NCBI GenBank assembly: GCA_961205875.1
Contig: OY540822.1
Coordinates: 1,180,501-1,244,500, forward strand
Direction of reading: 5' to 3'
Source: Sialis fuliginosa
Lineage: Eukaryota > Arthropoda > Insecta > Megaloptera > Sialidae
Length of the DNA stretch: 64,000 bases
How positions within the stretch are numbered: the stretch's first letter is position 1; the number at the start of each line of letters is the position of its first letter. The notes under the pieces are model-generated. The model saw nothing but the letters and a program-made list of their open reading frames with translations. It was not told the DNA's origin and ran no database searches. The position numbers and the translations under genes are program-made. Shown one piece after another: positions 1 through 11,460 of the stretch.

Positions 1-902
1 TGATCTAAACATAAACTGTCACTGGACTCACATGAATATAGCTCACGTACCGCCACTGATATCTTATTAATTAATATTTATTTACAGAAAGACCTTGTTA
101 ACTTTTGTCTAAATAATCAACGTATCTGAGCAACATGAAGACAAGCATTGGACAAATGTAAGCAGTGCTAACTTCTAATGTCCGGGTGAAGGTGTTTGGT
201 TCCCCGTTGTGTTGAGTTTTATCTGACAGATCCCACGTTAGATCTACGTCAAGTTTATGCAGACATTTATTTAACCCTGGCAGATTTCCTATACCTGTTA
301 TAACGAAAGCTTTGAGTGTAAGTAGTTGTAAGTTATTTAAACCATTTAGAATTTAATTTTTAGTGTTCAGAGCCAAACGAATCACCTCAGTGTCCATCCG
401 TCTGTCACAGGTGATTTTATCTGAAACTGTTTGATGTAAAAATTTGAAATTTAGCAGTGAGATAGAGTGTGATGGCCCAATTGTAGACGTCAAGTACAAA
501 AAGTAGAATTTTTATTTTGGAGGTTAATTTCAGGGGTTAAATTGGGAAATGGAAAAAAAATCAAGGGCATCGTGTAGGGTGTCAAATGAAGGCTTATTGA
601 AGCACAAATTCAACAATAAATATGATGATTGTCTTTTACATTTTAGATAAATAATTAAATTTTCTACAATTTTAATCAAAAATGAATGAATATTTCATAA
701 AAGAAACCCAAACAGCTCACAGGGAGGTTAGATCAGTTGCTGACGAGTTTTACGAAGAAATTTTGTACGGATCTGAAATCGCTGATTAGCCGTAAGTTTT
801 TTATTTCCACATTTTTCTCAAAACGATATTTTGCACCTGGCGCTGGTGATTGCGCAAAAACTATTTGTCCAATTGATCTGTGTCTGGCTGGCGTGAAACA
901 CT
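1..902. other. No gene seen; AT-rich intergenic DNA
   Basis: I see no convincing reading frame, RNA gene or bounded repeat here. It is AT-rich spacer with short homopolymer runs. Confidence 0.5.
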
Positions 903-1160
903 AGACGTTATCATTGAGTAAAGAATAACAAGAGAAACAACGCAATGTATTTTGATGAAACGGGGACGATGTTCCAAGCTCTAGATGGCAGCACTCAAGC
1001 CATCTTACAATCGGAACTTGAACTAACTTATTATCCAAGATACAAAATTATCCGTCCCGTACCCCTCGCTTGACAGCTCGCTAAGCTTAAGCTCCGCCTT
1101 TACCCAAACCAGTTTAATGTATTTATTACTATTTTCTGTTCATGTTAATGTAAACATCGA

Positions 1161-1415
1161 CGCTTAACTATTCACACGTTGTGACTTGTGATTCGTATTA
1201 TCATTTTATTTTTAACCTTCCGTCGGGCGCGACTGATATATTTGATACATTTCTAACATGAATAAGTATTTATATGTAATTGAAAAACGCTTAACTATTT
1301 CACACGTTGTGACTTGTGATTCGTATTATTATTTTATTTTTAACCTTCCGTCGGGCGCGACTGATATATTTGATACATTTCTAACATGAATAAGTATTTA
1401 TATGTAATTGAAAAA
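1161..1415. repeat. 127-bp tandem duplication
   Basis: Two nearly identical units start at 1161 and 1288, both beginning CGCTTAACTATT and ending in TATATGTAATTGAAAAA. Each contains a GC-rich island, CCTTCCGTCGGGCGCGACTG. They differ by only a few bases, so the duplication is recent. No coding content was seen. Confidence 0.85.
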
Positions 1416-1492
1416 GTTATGTTAGTAGTTGGAAAATTTATTGGTATAATAAATGTATTATTAAAACTAAAATAATGAACAAACTCTTTTTT

Positions 1493-2310
1493 AGGGTTCC
1501 GAAGAAACCCTATTAATCTCACTTTGTCGTCCGTACGTCCGTCATTATCAGTCAAAGCAAAATATCTCGTTAACTATATAAGCGAATAACTTGTTTTTAC
1601 TGAACATGTAAAATAATGCCTTCTAGTAAAAGATGTACTTTGTTGAAAAAATAATTTTTCAGGGTTGATACTAAAGAGAAGCTAGGTAAACAAAATATTT
1701 TTTTTATATCAAGGCATGTGGCACGTTAAAATGTATAACCAAACCAGTGGAATTTCACGCTTTTTCTTATATTTTTTTTAAATCAAAAATTGCGCTAGCA
1801 GGGAGCTTTAAAGCAAATCAAAAAAAAAAAAATTGTATATCAAGACGTGTGGGATATCAAAATGTAGATTTCAATAAGTAAAATTTGACCCTATTTTTTT
1901 ATATATTTTTTTCTAACTCAAAAATAGCGCCAGCAGGAGGCTAAAAGCAGTTTTTAATTTTGTCCCCCCTCTACCTCGGTAACTACTGGTTCAAAAAATC
2001 TGCAAAAATTTTGTAACGTGGCTTTAGTGAGACTACCAACGACAAATACTAAAGTCAATAATATCATTTTAAATTTTGGAATAATAGGGACGGGTGTCAG
2101 AATTTTTAATTTTAATTTTCATATCTAGGCATGTGGGTTGTCGAAATATAGATCTCAATTAGTAGAATATGACCATATTTTTTTTTTTTCTAACTCAAAA
2201 ATGGCGCCTGTAGGAGGCTAAAAGTAGTATTTTATTTTGTCCCCACCCCCCTCTAACTTTGTAACTACTGGCTCAAAACATCTGAAAAAAAAATGGTAAT
2301 GAGGCATTAA
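1493..2310 (+). mobile_element. Helentron-like non-autonomous element (TTCCGAAG family), 3' part lost
   Basis: The 5' end is AGGGTTCCGAAGAAACCC followed by a stretch of CCGTCCGTC type, as in copies at 3633-4713 (reverse), 36628 and 59197. The body shares phrases such as TCTAACTCAAAAATGGCGCC with those copies. The subterminal inverted repeat and hairpin that end complete copies are missing here; the sequence drifts near 2310 into another repeat (ATTGGATCCGGCGGGAAAAA) that is also present at 22.2-24.9 kb. Confidence 0.6.
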
Positions 2311-3632
2311 TATTTCACCCCCTGTCACATATGAAGAGTTGTAATTGGTTTCATTGGATCCGGCGGGAAAAATACTACGTGGGTAGGGGTTTTAGGGGGA
2401 AAATCAACCCCCTAACTTGCATGGGATTCGAGATATTTACAATTTTGTATAATGAATGAAAACCAAAAAAAAAAATTTAAAAAAATATATTCACATATAG
2501 AGGGTTGTGGGAAAAATTCTACGGGAATGGAGGTTTAGAGGGAAAAACAGCCCCCTATCTCACATAGGAGTCGAGATATTTACAATTTTGTATAATGAAT
2601 GAAAACCAAAAAATAAAATAAAACATTTATATTTCACCCACATTCTCATATCAAGGGTTGTTTAAGTTTCATTCGATCTGACGAGAAAAATACTATGCGA
2701 GCGAGGGTCAACAACCCCTTATCTTACATAGGAACCGAAATATTCCGTACCACTTTTTTGGGTAACGGTTATTTAACCCATTAAGGACCAAAATAACAAT
2801 TTTTTTCGTCAATCTTTGAGCTCCAAACTCATTAAGAATAACGGAAGTAATATAAATAAAAGTCATGTATTTTACTATTTTCGAGTGTGCTCTTTCGATT
2901 TCCGGGTTCAAAATTGCATTTTTATGGCTCTGAAAAAAATATGGCGGATTTTAAGTCGAAAAGTATCCAAAAATAAGAGATTTTGTATTTTCACTTTTTT
3001 TTTCGAGTCGAAAGAGTATCAGAATTGAATTGAAACTATGATCAACGGTGATCGGAGGTATCAGAGTTTAAGAAAATTTTTTTTTCTCACCTTAAACCAT
3101 TTTAACTCACCAAAATGGTAAAAATAATAAAAAAATTTGTAAAATTCAGATTTTTTTGTATTATTCTGCGATAATCATGCTTTTATGAGCTACTTATAAT
3201 AAAAGTGAAATTCTATGTTAGATACACTATTACAGTAAATATTTTCACTCATTCCCCGTTTTTAATTCAATATGGTGGGGATAAAAATTAAAAAATCATC
3301 ATTTTTTTCGGAATTTTTAGTGATGAGACTTTATAAACTACATGTTTTATATCTTTCAGTCATTCAAATTACTGTGTACATTTTGGGCTGCTTTTTTATT
3401 GAGTCCCATTGCCTCTCACTGATAGCTGACTTATTTTAGTGTTTGTTTTTGAAACACTTATCGCAAAATCTCGTCACATTCCTTACACATTATTCTAGTT
3501 CTTATTAGACGATTTGAACAAGCTTACAAAAATAAAAAAAATTTGGATGATATTTGGTTAAAAGTAATTTTAATATCTAATATTTGAGAAATAAAAAAAA
3601 ATATTTTTTAATTTTCATTGAAGAAGATAAAA
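2311..3632. other. Repeat-derived DNA, no gene seen
   Basis: The first ~400 bases hold two diverged copies of a module (CGAGATATTTAC followed by TTGTATAATGAATGAAAACC) related to the 408-bp Foldback units at 22-25 kb. The remainder is AT-rich and unassigned. Short open frames here have no coding character. Confidence 0.5.
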
Positions 3633-4713
3633 AAAATAATTCGGGCAAGACATACACGAGTGTATAGTAGTAAGGGTTCCGAAGTACGTACTACGTGAAA
3701 TGTTTGGAACCACTTACGGGTGCATTTTTAAGTAAAAGTTAAAATATAAAAAAATGTCAAGTTCTACTAATTGAGATCTATATTTTGACATACCACATGC
3801 CTAGATATCAAAATAAAAAATTCTATGACGCCCCTCCATATAATTCTAAAATTTAAAATTATATTGTTGACTTTAGTATTTATCGTTGGTAGTCCCACCA
3901 AAGCCTCGTTACCAAATTTTTTCAGATTTTTTGAGCCGGTAGTTACAGAGTTAGAGGGAGGGGGGACAAAATAAAACACTGCATTTAGCCCCCTACAGGC
4001 GCCATTTTTGAGAAAAAAATAAAAAATATGGTCATGTTCTACGAATTGAGATGTACATTTTGACATACCACATGCCTAGATATGAAAATAAAATTTTTTA
4101 ATTCTCTTACACCCCTCCCTATTATTCCAAAATTTAAAATTATATTGTCGACTTTAGTATTTGTCGTTGGTAGTCCCATCAAAACCTCGTTACCAATTTT
4201 TTCAGATTTTTTGAGCTGGTAGTTACAAGAGTTAGAGGGGGGGGGGGGGGGCAGAATAAAATACTGCTTTTAGCCCCCTATAGGCGCCATTTTAGAGTTA
4301 GAAAATAAATAAAAATATGGTCAAATTCTACTAATTGAGATGTACATTTTGACATGCCACACGTCTTGGTATACAATTTTTTTTGGTTTTTTGGGATTTG
4401 CTTTAAAGCCCCCTACAGGCACCATTTTTGATTTAGAAAAAAATAGAAAAAAGGTCAAATTCCGCTTGTTTGGTTATACATTTTAACGTGCCACATGCCT
4501 TGGTATAAAAAAAATAGCTCCTTATTGCCCCTCTTGAAAAATTATTTATTCAATAAATTTGTACATATTTTACTAGAGGGTGTCATTTTACATATTCAGT
4601 AAAAATTTCAAGTTTCTAGCTGATATAGTTTACGAGTTATTTGGCTTTGAGTGAAAAGGACGGACGGACGGACGAACGACAAAGTGACATTAATAGGGTT
4701 TCTTCGGAACCAT
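3633..4713 (-). mobile_element. Helentron-like non-autonomous element (TTCCGAAG family), near-complete
   Basis: Read on the minus strand it starts GGTTCCGAAGAAACCCTATT at about 4713. It ends with the internal complement CTTCGGAACCC, then a small hairpin (ATACAC/GTGTAT, near 3655), then CTTGCCCGAATTATTT. A 5' terminal repeat whose complement lies just before a 3' hairpin is the published layout of Helentron-associated elements (HINE/DINE-1). The assignment rests on that architecture; no protein is encoded. It carries a long G homopolymer near 4240. Confidence 0.6.
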
Positions 4714-5461
4714 AAAAACTTATTTTGTATATATTGTTATATGTAATATGTATCGGTCCACAATCCATATTTTATGTTTAAAGCAATGTAGATACAAAAA
4801 ACCGCAGAACCATATTTTTAGTTTTGATATATTTTTATATTAATTTGAAATGAATAAAACGATCAATCTAATTTTAATTATATCATCAGTAATGTAACAT
4901 CGCGTCACAAATTTAAATTTCTTACAACTTATAAAAACCTACTTTAAAGCAAAAATCTATTATATTATTGATAGCAGCAATTATCTCAAATAATTTTAAC
5001 ATTACAAATTTTTTTTGTTTTATTTAAAAGAAAAATATAATATTAACGAATAATTTCTTGCAACGTTTTTGTTGCCTTTGTATCACGTATCAGCCGACTT
5101 AAAATAATGTAAACAAGACGTTCGTAAATCATTTTAGAGGGGCGGAGCTTAGAATCTGACGATTTAGTAGAGTCGAAAACCAAATATTTCATATGTATAA
5201 TTAATAATTTTTTCAATAGATACCAGCACTTCCTGGAACTCAAATAGTGCATGGTTCATATATCTACTGCGTTTCAGCTCTCCCGTATACGTTGTTTCTC
5301 TTGTTATTTTTTACTCAATGACGTTATTCACGTCAAAAAGACAGCTTATATTGAAAAATTAATAACTTTCTTCATAAAACCAAAACAATGAGTTAAAATA
5401 ATTTGAGTTTTTTTTTAATTTTTATTGACAATAATGTATTAATTGAATAGTTGAGTCGTGG

Positions 5462-5828
5462 GCTAATACGGAGACTCTGGGGGTCCTCTGTCAGTTTTGT
5501 GAATAATTACGTATATAGTTTTTCAGAATAGGGTTGACGCGCATGCGTGACTAGATCAGTGTTAACAACTTTTATAAATCACGCATTTTATAAAACGACT
5601 GACCACGTTTAGCTACTGTGTTATATTTAATTATTTAGTTTATGTTAGAGTAGTCCAGATAGATTGGTTCGTTTTCAGGTAGGGTTAGGTTAGGTTTATG
5701 AATTTCTGTTTATGCACTAAATAATATATGTATTAACATAGATACAACATACTCTACTCTATTCTAACACATCAACACGTGACTTTTAGAGTTTTTGACA
5801 GAGGACCCCCAGAGTCTCCGTATTTACC
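5462..5828. mobile_element. MITE with 9-bp target-site duplication
   Basis: The 367-bp element has ~32-bp terminal inverted repeats (outer part G[C/G]TAA then TACGGAGACTCTGGGGGTCC). It is bracketed by perfect 9-bp direct repeats GAGTCGTGG at 5453-5461 and 5829-5837. A 9-bp duplication fits Mutator-like elements best among cut-and-paste superfamilies, but no transposase is present to confirm this. Confidence 0.85.
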
Positions 5829-6021
5829 GAGTCGTGGCCTTCATTATTTGATAATTCTTTAAAATATTGTTCTGATCAAATTATTAATTATTACAACAAA
5901 GCTTTGTGAAAAAGTTTGTTCCAAAGTTTGGGGAAATTTAAAAACAATGAAAAGTATGGAATGTACCTAATAGAATCTTCTGATTTATTATCAAAATGCA
6001 TATGACAGCTACCTTGATAAA

Positions 6022-6060
6022 ATCATATATTAATCTACTAGTAGTAGATTAATATATGAT
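6022..6060. repeat. 17-bp-stem perfect hairpin
   Basis: ATCATATATTAATCTAC is followed by a five-base spacer (TAGTA) and its exact reverse complement. No coding or transposon context was recognised. Confidence 0.8.
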
Positions 6061-6276
6061 AAAATCCAAGTATATTTGCAATAATCACTTTTTTTAAATC
6101 TGTTTATTCAAAAATATAATTTTTTTTTGAATAATTGTTAAAGTTACATATTTTTGCTATTTTATGTATTTTACTGCATGTTTGGGGCTTATGTCCTGCA
6201 TATTTTAACAATTTTTTGTTGCATGTAGTCCAGGCATTAATAATATTATAGTGGCATGTACTTCAATTCATGTAAA

Positions 6277-7050
6277 CCCTAACGGATTCGGGTACACGCG
6301 TATACTGTGTGTATACGCGCAGTATACACACAGTATATGGCGTGTAAACGCTGTATGCGCATAAAGTCTGTGTAACAATCGTGTAAACACCCGGTATACG
6401 GCGTGTGCTTGGGAAAATTATATACGCGCGTTACACTGTGTATAGTGCGGTATACACGCGATTCATACGCAGTAAACTCTGAGTAAACACTTGTGTTATA
6501 CAGTGTTTACGCGTGTAAACACTGAGTAAAAACTCGGTAAAAACACAATGTACTGGGTATACCAAGAAGTTATTCTTCGTGTAAATTCGGTGTATATGCG
6601 AAGTTTATACGCTATAAAAAACATAAACCGCAAGTTACCTCTCGCTAGGGAATCATGTTTGTGGTTTTTATAAAGGCTATAAATGTTACTTGTTTTTTTA
6701 AACGAAAAGTAGGGCTGTAAGTATAAATACTGTTAACATACACGGTTTATTCGACGTAATCACTGTGTAAATTCTATTAGTTACACGTCTACTACACGTA
6801 TGAAAACGCGATACATTCGAATAATCACTGTGTAAACTGCGTGTAAATTCTATAAGTTACACGTATGAAAACGCGATACATTCGGAATAATCACCGTGTA
6901 AACGGCGTGTATACATCGCATAAACGCCGTATAAAAAATTCCCAAGGACACGTCATATACACGGTGACTACACCCCATAAAAGCGCAATAATCAGCGTAT
7001 ATACTGCGTGTATACCGCGTGTAAACCGTGTATGATCAAAACCGTTAGGG
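6277..7050. mobile_element. TIR-bounded element of alternating GTATAC / GTGTAAAC repeats
   Basis: It is bounded by CCCTAACGG (6277) and CCGTTAGGG (7050). The interior is a degenerate array of words such as GTGTAAAC, GTATACGC and CGTGTATA on both strands. That is largely alternating purine-pyrimidine sequence and more GC-rich than its surroundings. No clear target duplication and no reading frame. Superfamily unknown. Confidence 0.6.
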
Positions 7051-7394
7051 AATATTCATAACCACAATAGTATAATATGATCGCTTGAATAAACTTGATT
7101 TTTATTTTATTGCAGATATCTAAATATGACGGACTTACAAGCACAACATGTGGAAATTGTACAAAGCAATGAAAAATAATATTTTACTTATCTTTTAAAA
7201 AACTAATTATTTAAAAAGTGTGAATTGTAAGAAGAGATTCTAGAACCTACATCTCCAGAGAAATGAAGGTATATACTCAAAATAATACAAATATATTAAG
7301 TGAGATTATTATTAATAACTCTGCTGTCCTGAGCCCAAAGGGCATAAATAAAAAACAAAAAATAAAAAATGGTTCTTGGCTTCTGGGTGTAAAC
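7051..7394. other. AT-rich spacer, no gene seen
   Basis: A short frame opens around 7263, but its apparent coding character past 7376 belongs to the Penelope fragment read on the other strand. Confidence 0.5.
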
Positions 7395-7600
7395 CGCGTC
7401 GGTTTGGTCGTGTTATCGGTCAACGTTTCGTCACACATTGCAGTGGACATCTTCAGGGCTCTTCTAAATGCCCTCGTGCCGTACAGTTGTCGCCAGGCGC
7501 TGCTGAGTTGATATCCGTCGTCTCTGTTTATGTTATTTTTGTTTTTGAGAATCTCGATCGATTCTCGGATAATGCAGAGGTAATAGCGGGATGTTTTCGC
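7395..7600 (-). pseudogene. Penelope-like element fragment: C-terminal endonuclease tail plus ribozyme-bearing end
   Basis: On the minus strand the first ~45 codons read in the style of the C-terminus of Penelope-like (PLE) proteins, including REAIEI-like and NRDDGYQLSSAW segments. They are followed by non-coding sequence with a hammerhead core. The GIY-YIG part that should precede this tail lies immediately adjacent but on the plus strand (7630-7743), so the element is broken by an inversion. No start codon or reverse transcriptase remains. It is a dead fragment of a retroelement that would encode a reverse transcriptase plus GIY-YIG nuclease. Confidence 0.75.
7420..7460 (-). ncRNA. Hammerhead ribozyme core (Penelope terminal repeat)
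   Basis: Reading the minus strand, CTGAAGA fits the conserved CUGANGA box. It is followed by a stem II that folds as GTC/GAC plus CAC/GTG with one bulge, then GAAAC. Hammerheads are known in PLE terminal repeats. Flanking stems I and III were not verified, so activity is unknown. Confidence 0.55.
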
Positions 7601-7629
7601 TAGGACCTCGGTTTCGTCGAATCGGATTC

Positions 7630-7743
7630 GTGTATATCGGCCAAACCGGACGTACTATAGGGACACGGGTGCAAGAGCATGCCAGACAGACACGTCTAAA
7701 ACAATTATACAAATCTGCGTTGGCAGAGCATGCGCACACGCAG
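7630..7743 (+). pseudogene. Penelope-like GIY-YIG endonuclease fragment
   Basis: An open stretch of 38 codons reads VYIGQTGRTIGTRVQEH and continues to an AEHAHTQN segment. This is the GIY-YIG nuclease core in PLE style: the YIG half-motif, the catalytic arginine in the TRxxEH region, then the AEH element. It is in opposite orientation to its own C-terminal tail at 7395-7600. Upstream reverse transcriptase is absent. Confidence 0.75.
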
Positions 7744-7957
7744 AACCATAGTATCCGTTAGGGTTAGTGTAGTGTCCAGCATGTATAGTACCGACATAGA
7801 ACAATGTATGTATGATGGTGGCACTAACGTGAAGTTAGTTAGTTAGCATAGAGTGGACACAACCATAATATAAACTTTTAGTGCAAGAAATGGGAATAAA
7901 AGAAATTATGAAATCAAAAAACTATACAATACAGTAATTTGTATATTATATAAAAAA
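7744..7957. other. Spacer, no gene seen
   Basis: It contains CCGTTAGGGTTAG, reminiscent of the terminus of the 6277-7050 element, and otherwise nothing assignable. Confidence 0.4.
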
Positions 7958-9374
7958 CTAGGGGCTTTGCCCCTGGGCGCTTCGCGCCCCAACCCCTTAT
8001 CGCGCCACATTTGATTGATAAAATATAAATTATTTTTTTATATTAACTTTTGTCTTTTCAAATTTTTATAAAATATTTCATTGTTTTAAATGCTGATAAG
8101 TAAATAATTCTTGAATTTGGCTGTGATAATCATTTATCATTATTACATTTCCAGTAATGTTACTATTTACATATACAAATCACCCTAACCTCAGACGTAC
8201 TTGGGTCTCAGCCTTCGGCTGCGACCCTCGTATAAATCGTAATTTATACCTTTACCATTAATTTTGATAATACCTTTAAGAAATTACCAAAAAATCATTG
8301 TGAATATCAATTTCCATACTTTTTTGCATACAACATATTCAAAGAATGCGTTGAAGCAATTTTCAAGACCACACTCCTGACTGACTTATTTATTATTTTT
8401 ATAAATTTACTAAGTTCTTAACTTTTGTTCAATTTCAATCAAATCATTTTTTTTTCGTCACGATTAAAAAATAACAATTTTAAATATTTTATAATGCGAT
8501 GCCACTGACAATACTAAAAGAATTAATTAAATAAATTTTTTAAATCGCAAAAAAATTTTTCAACATATCTCATTGGTGTTTCCCCTTAATACCCCACCCC
8601 TGTCTTTATAATTATTTAGTATAAATTGTTTGATACATTACATATTTGAACTATCAAATGATTTTCAAAATTGTTTATTATACAACTCTTAAAAAAAAAC
8701 AATATAATTATTTTTTACTACGCCGCACCTGACTTAATTGTTAATAAATATTAATTTTTGGGCAAATTACATCAATCCCCAATGACTAATATAACTTTTT
8801 CATTTTAATACAATTATATGAAAAAAAACAATAAAAAATGTTCTTGTAACCACGCTCCTGACGTAATTCTTATTAAATATAAATTATTATACTAATTTTA
8901 TCAATAAACTAACCAATTTTGGTTAAAATTTTCATTTATAAACAATTTAATTGGAATGTACCAATTTGACACATTTCTGTACACGCCCCTGACGTATTTC
9001 AAATAAAAAACAGCTGTTTATGACAGGCAAATATCAAGTCCACGTGGAGTGTTTAAAATTCATACTAAATGCCCATTTTCAACCAATCACAGCGACGAAA
9101 TTCTAAGAATTCCAAAAACAAAAGCCTAGTGTCGAAACTGCTAAATTTCAAATCAAACGTCAGAAAGCAAAATTTTGTGCCAATTTTACATGTCGTTTCT
9201 CGGAAAAAAATACACAGCACAGAAACTATTCTAGTTTTGCATAAGAATATAAGCCTGTTAACTGCATCAAGGACGAATCTAAAAACAGGCAAAGTATGAA
9301 AAAAATCCAGTGAACGGTTTAACGGGCTATAAATTGATTGCTTCCGGACAGACATACAAATATATATATAAATA
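7958..9374 (-). mobile_element. Helitron, non-autonomous, copy 1 of a head-to-tail pair
   Basis: On the minus strand the 3' end is a GC-rich hairpin (GGGGC-AAA-GCCCC) followed at once by CTAG and then T in the flank, the canonical Helitron terminus. A second hairpin (GGGCGC-GAA-GCGCCC) lies just inside. The interior is a degenerate ~130-bp array carrying a CCTGAC box at about 8377, 8505, 8603, 8727, 8859 and 8991. No Rep/helicase is encoded; open frames over the far end are not protein-like. The exact 5' terminus is not resolved. Confidence 0.75.
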
Positions 9375-10554
9375 CTAGGGGCTTTGCCCCTGGGCGCTTC
9401 GCGCCCCAACCCCCTATCGCGCCACATTTAATAAAATATTGATTGATAAAATGTAAATTATTTTTTTATATTAACTTTTGTCTTATCAAATTTTCATAAA
9501 ATATTTAACTGTAATTGTTTTAAATGCTGATAAGTAAATAATTCTTGAATTTGGCGGTGATAATCATTTATCATTATTACATTTCCAGAAATGTTCCTAT
9601 TTACATGTACAAATCACCCTAACCTCAGACGTACTCGGGTCTCAGCCTTCGGCTGTGACCCTCGTATAAATCGTAATTTATACCTTTACTATTAATTTTG
9701 ATAATACCTTTAAGAAATTACCAAAAAATCATTGTGAATATCAATTTCCATATTTTTTTGCATACAACATATTCAAAGAATGCGTCTTTATAATTTTTAG
9801 TATAAATTGTTTGATACATTACATATTTGAACTATCAAATGATTTTCAAAATTGTTTATTATACAACTCTTAAAAAATAACAATTTAAAATATTTTTTAC
9901 TACGCCGCACCTGACTTAATTGTTAATAAATATTAATTTTTGGGCAAATTACATCAATCCCCAATGACTAATATATCTTTTTCATTTTATTAAAATTATA
10001 TCAAAAAAAAACAAAAAATGTTCTTGTAACCACGCTCCTGACGTAATTCTTATTAAATATTAATTATTATACTAATTTTATCAATAAACTAACCAATTTT
10101 GGTTAAAATTTTCATTTATAAACAATTTAATTGGAATGTACCAATTTGACACTTTTCTGTACACGCTCCTGACGTATTTAAAATAAAAAACAGCTGTTTA
10201 TGACAGGCAAATATCAAGTCCACGTGGAGTGTTTAAAATTCATACGAAATATCAATTTTCGACCAATCACAGCGACGAAATTCTAAGAATTCCAAAAACA
10301 AAAGCCTAGTGTCGAAACTGCTAAATTTCAAATCAAACGTCAGAAAGCAAAATTTTGTGCCAATTTTACATGTCGTTTCTCGGAAAAAAATACACAGCAC
10401 AGAAACTATTGTAGTTTTGCATAAGAATATAAGCCTGTTAACTGCATCAAGGACGAATCTAAAAACAGGCAAAGTGTGAAAAGAATCCAGTGAAAGGTTT
10501 AACGGGCTATAAATTGATTGCTACTGGACAGATATACAAATATATATATAAATA
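9375..10554 (-). mobile_element. Helitron, non-autonomous, copy 2 (internal deletion)
   Basis: It repeats copy 1 with the same CTAG-plus-hairpin end starting at 9375, directly abutting copy 1. It lacks about 250 bp of copy 1 (roughly 8350-8600). The remainder is very similar. Direct head-to-tail adjacency is a known product of rolling-circle transposition. The right limit is approximate. Confidence 0.7.
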
Positions 10555-10606
10555 TACTCACGGTTTATATAATAGAGGGATACTCACGGTTTATATAATA
10601 GAGGGA
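10555..10606. repeat. 26-bp perfect tandem duplication
   Basis: Two identical units begin TACTCACGGTTTATATAATA at 10555 and 10581, abutting the outer end of the second Helitron. They may mark an end-repair or target rearrangement at that insertion. Confidence 0.85.
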
Positions 10607-11218
10607 TAAAAATACAACAGATTAAGAAGCAGCTGGATTCTTTTTAAATATTTGATGTCGACAATTTGGTCATTTTAGCCCAATCATTTTAGATTTTTTC
10701 ACGAAAAAAACCGCCTAGTCGAAACTTTTGATGCAGTTGTGTGTCCTCGGCGGAGTAGATGATGAAATCACTTTCTTGCCCATAAATTAGTTACCGGAAG
10801 TGTCCGCCATCTTAGATTTTGTGTTTTTGTCGATTTGAACGCGTATTTTACATTTCTCGATAAAAAGGTTAATAACAATTTTATAGAGAATTCAATTCTC
10901 TACAATCTTTATACAGTCAATATTATTGAAAAAAACATTATTTATTGCTAATAATAAGCAAAAAGTGTTAAAAATTAGAAGAGTGGCGCAGTTTTTTCAA
11001 CTTTTATGCCATTTTTATTGAAAATAAGTGGCACATCTAAATGACAAAGTTGTAGAGGACTCAATTCCCAACAGCTTTTGTACAAACAAGTTTTTCGTAC
11101 GACGTGTTCATCTTATGTTGATGTACAAAATACATCACTTGAAGATGCTATGGGTTCAATGGTTTGACGGAGTCCGTCGTTGAAGGATGCAGAGCGAAGA
11201 GAGCTGCAGTGACAATAA
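10607..11218. other. Repeat-like DNA, no gene seen
   Basis: The stretch has short inverted words (GAATTCAATTCTC) and phrases such as AAGTTGTAGAGGACTCAATT that look repeat-derived. No bounded element or coding frame was established. Confidence 0.4.
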
Positions 11219-11460
11219 GGTACAGCGGAAGTTGTCTACACCAAACTGTGCCAACAGGTATCCAATTCTGGCCTGCCCGTGGTGGAAATCATACAGAACC
11301 CGTCCCGAGCTTCATTCGGAGTTGTCTACCAGCTCGCAGAATGCTATGAGTTCGTGGTACTGGAGTCTTGTGATGATCTGTGGGATGTGGACGGATGTGG
11401 AGACATGGAGGATAAATCGCAGTCAGCCAATGTAAATATTAACCTTATTGATCCAAAGTC
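11219..11460 (+). CDS. Exon-like open stretch ending at a splice donor, product unknown
   Basis: The frame is open for 80 codons without an ATG, from just after a TAA at 11216. Its composition is mixed and protein-like (segments such as VVYTKLCQQVSNSGLPVVEI and ECYEFVVLESCDDLWDVDG), more GC-rich than the surroundings. It runs to AAGTC|GTAAGT, an ideal 5' splice site at 11461. I do not recognise the family. No good polypyrimidine-AG acceptor precedes it, so it could be an internal exon with a weak acceptor, or an exon fragment captured by a mobile element. No downstream partner exon was found. Confidence 0.3.

Larger units (their letters stand above)
903..5335. repeat. 4.4-kb composite inverted-repeat structure
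   Basis: The first ~45 bases (around GAGTAAAGAATAACAAGAGA) return in reverse complement at about 5283-5335. A second inverted pair, TAAGCTCCGCC, lies just inside at about 1083 and 5143. Two Helentron-like copies in opposite orientation (1493-2310 and 3633-4713) sit between. The whole is probably a decayed inverted composite rather than one clean transposon; no target duplication was recognised at its outer limits. Confidence 0.5.

Noticed and set aside
7755..7770. GTTAGGGTTAG considered as telomeric repeat
   Set aside because: A single short match, not the insect TTAGG array, and it resembles the terminus of the neighbouring 6277-7050 element.
9065..10472. Open frames of 76-120 codons on both strands in the tandem Helitrons
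   Set aside because: They are shared only because the Helitron is duplicated, overlap antisense to each other, run through the terminal hairpin, and lack protein-like composition.
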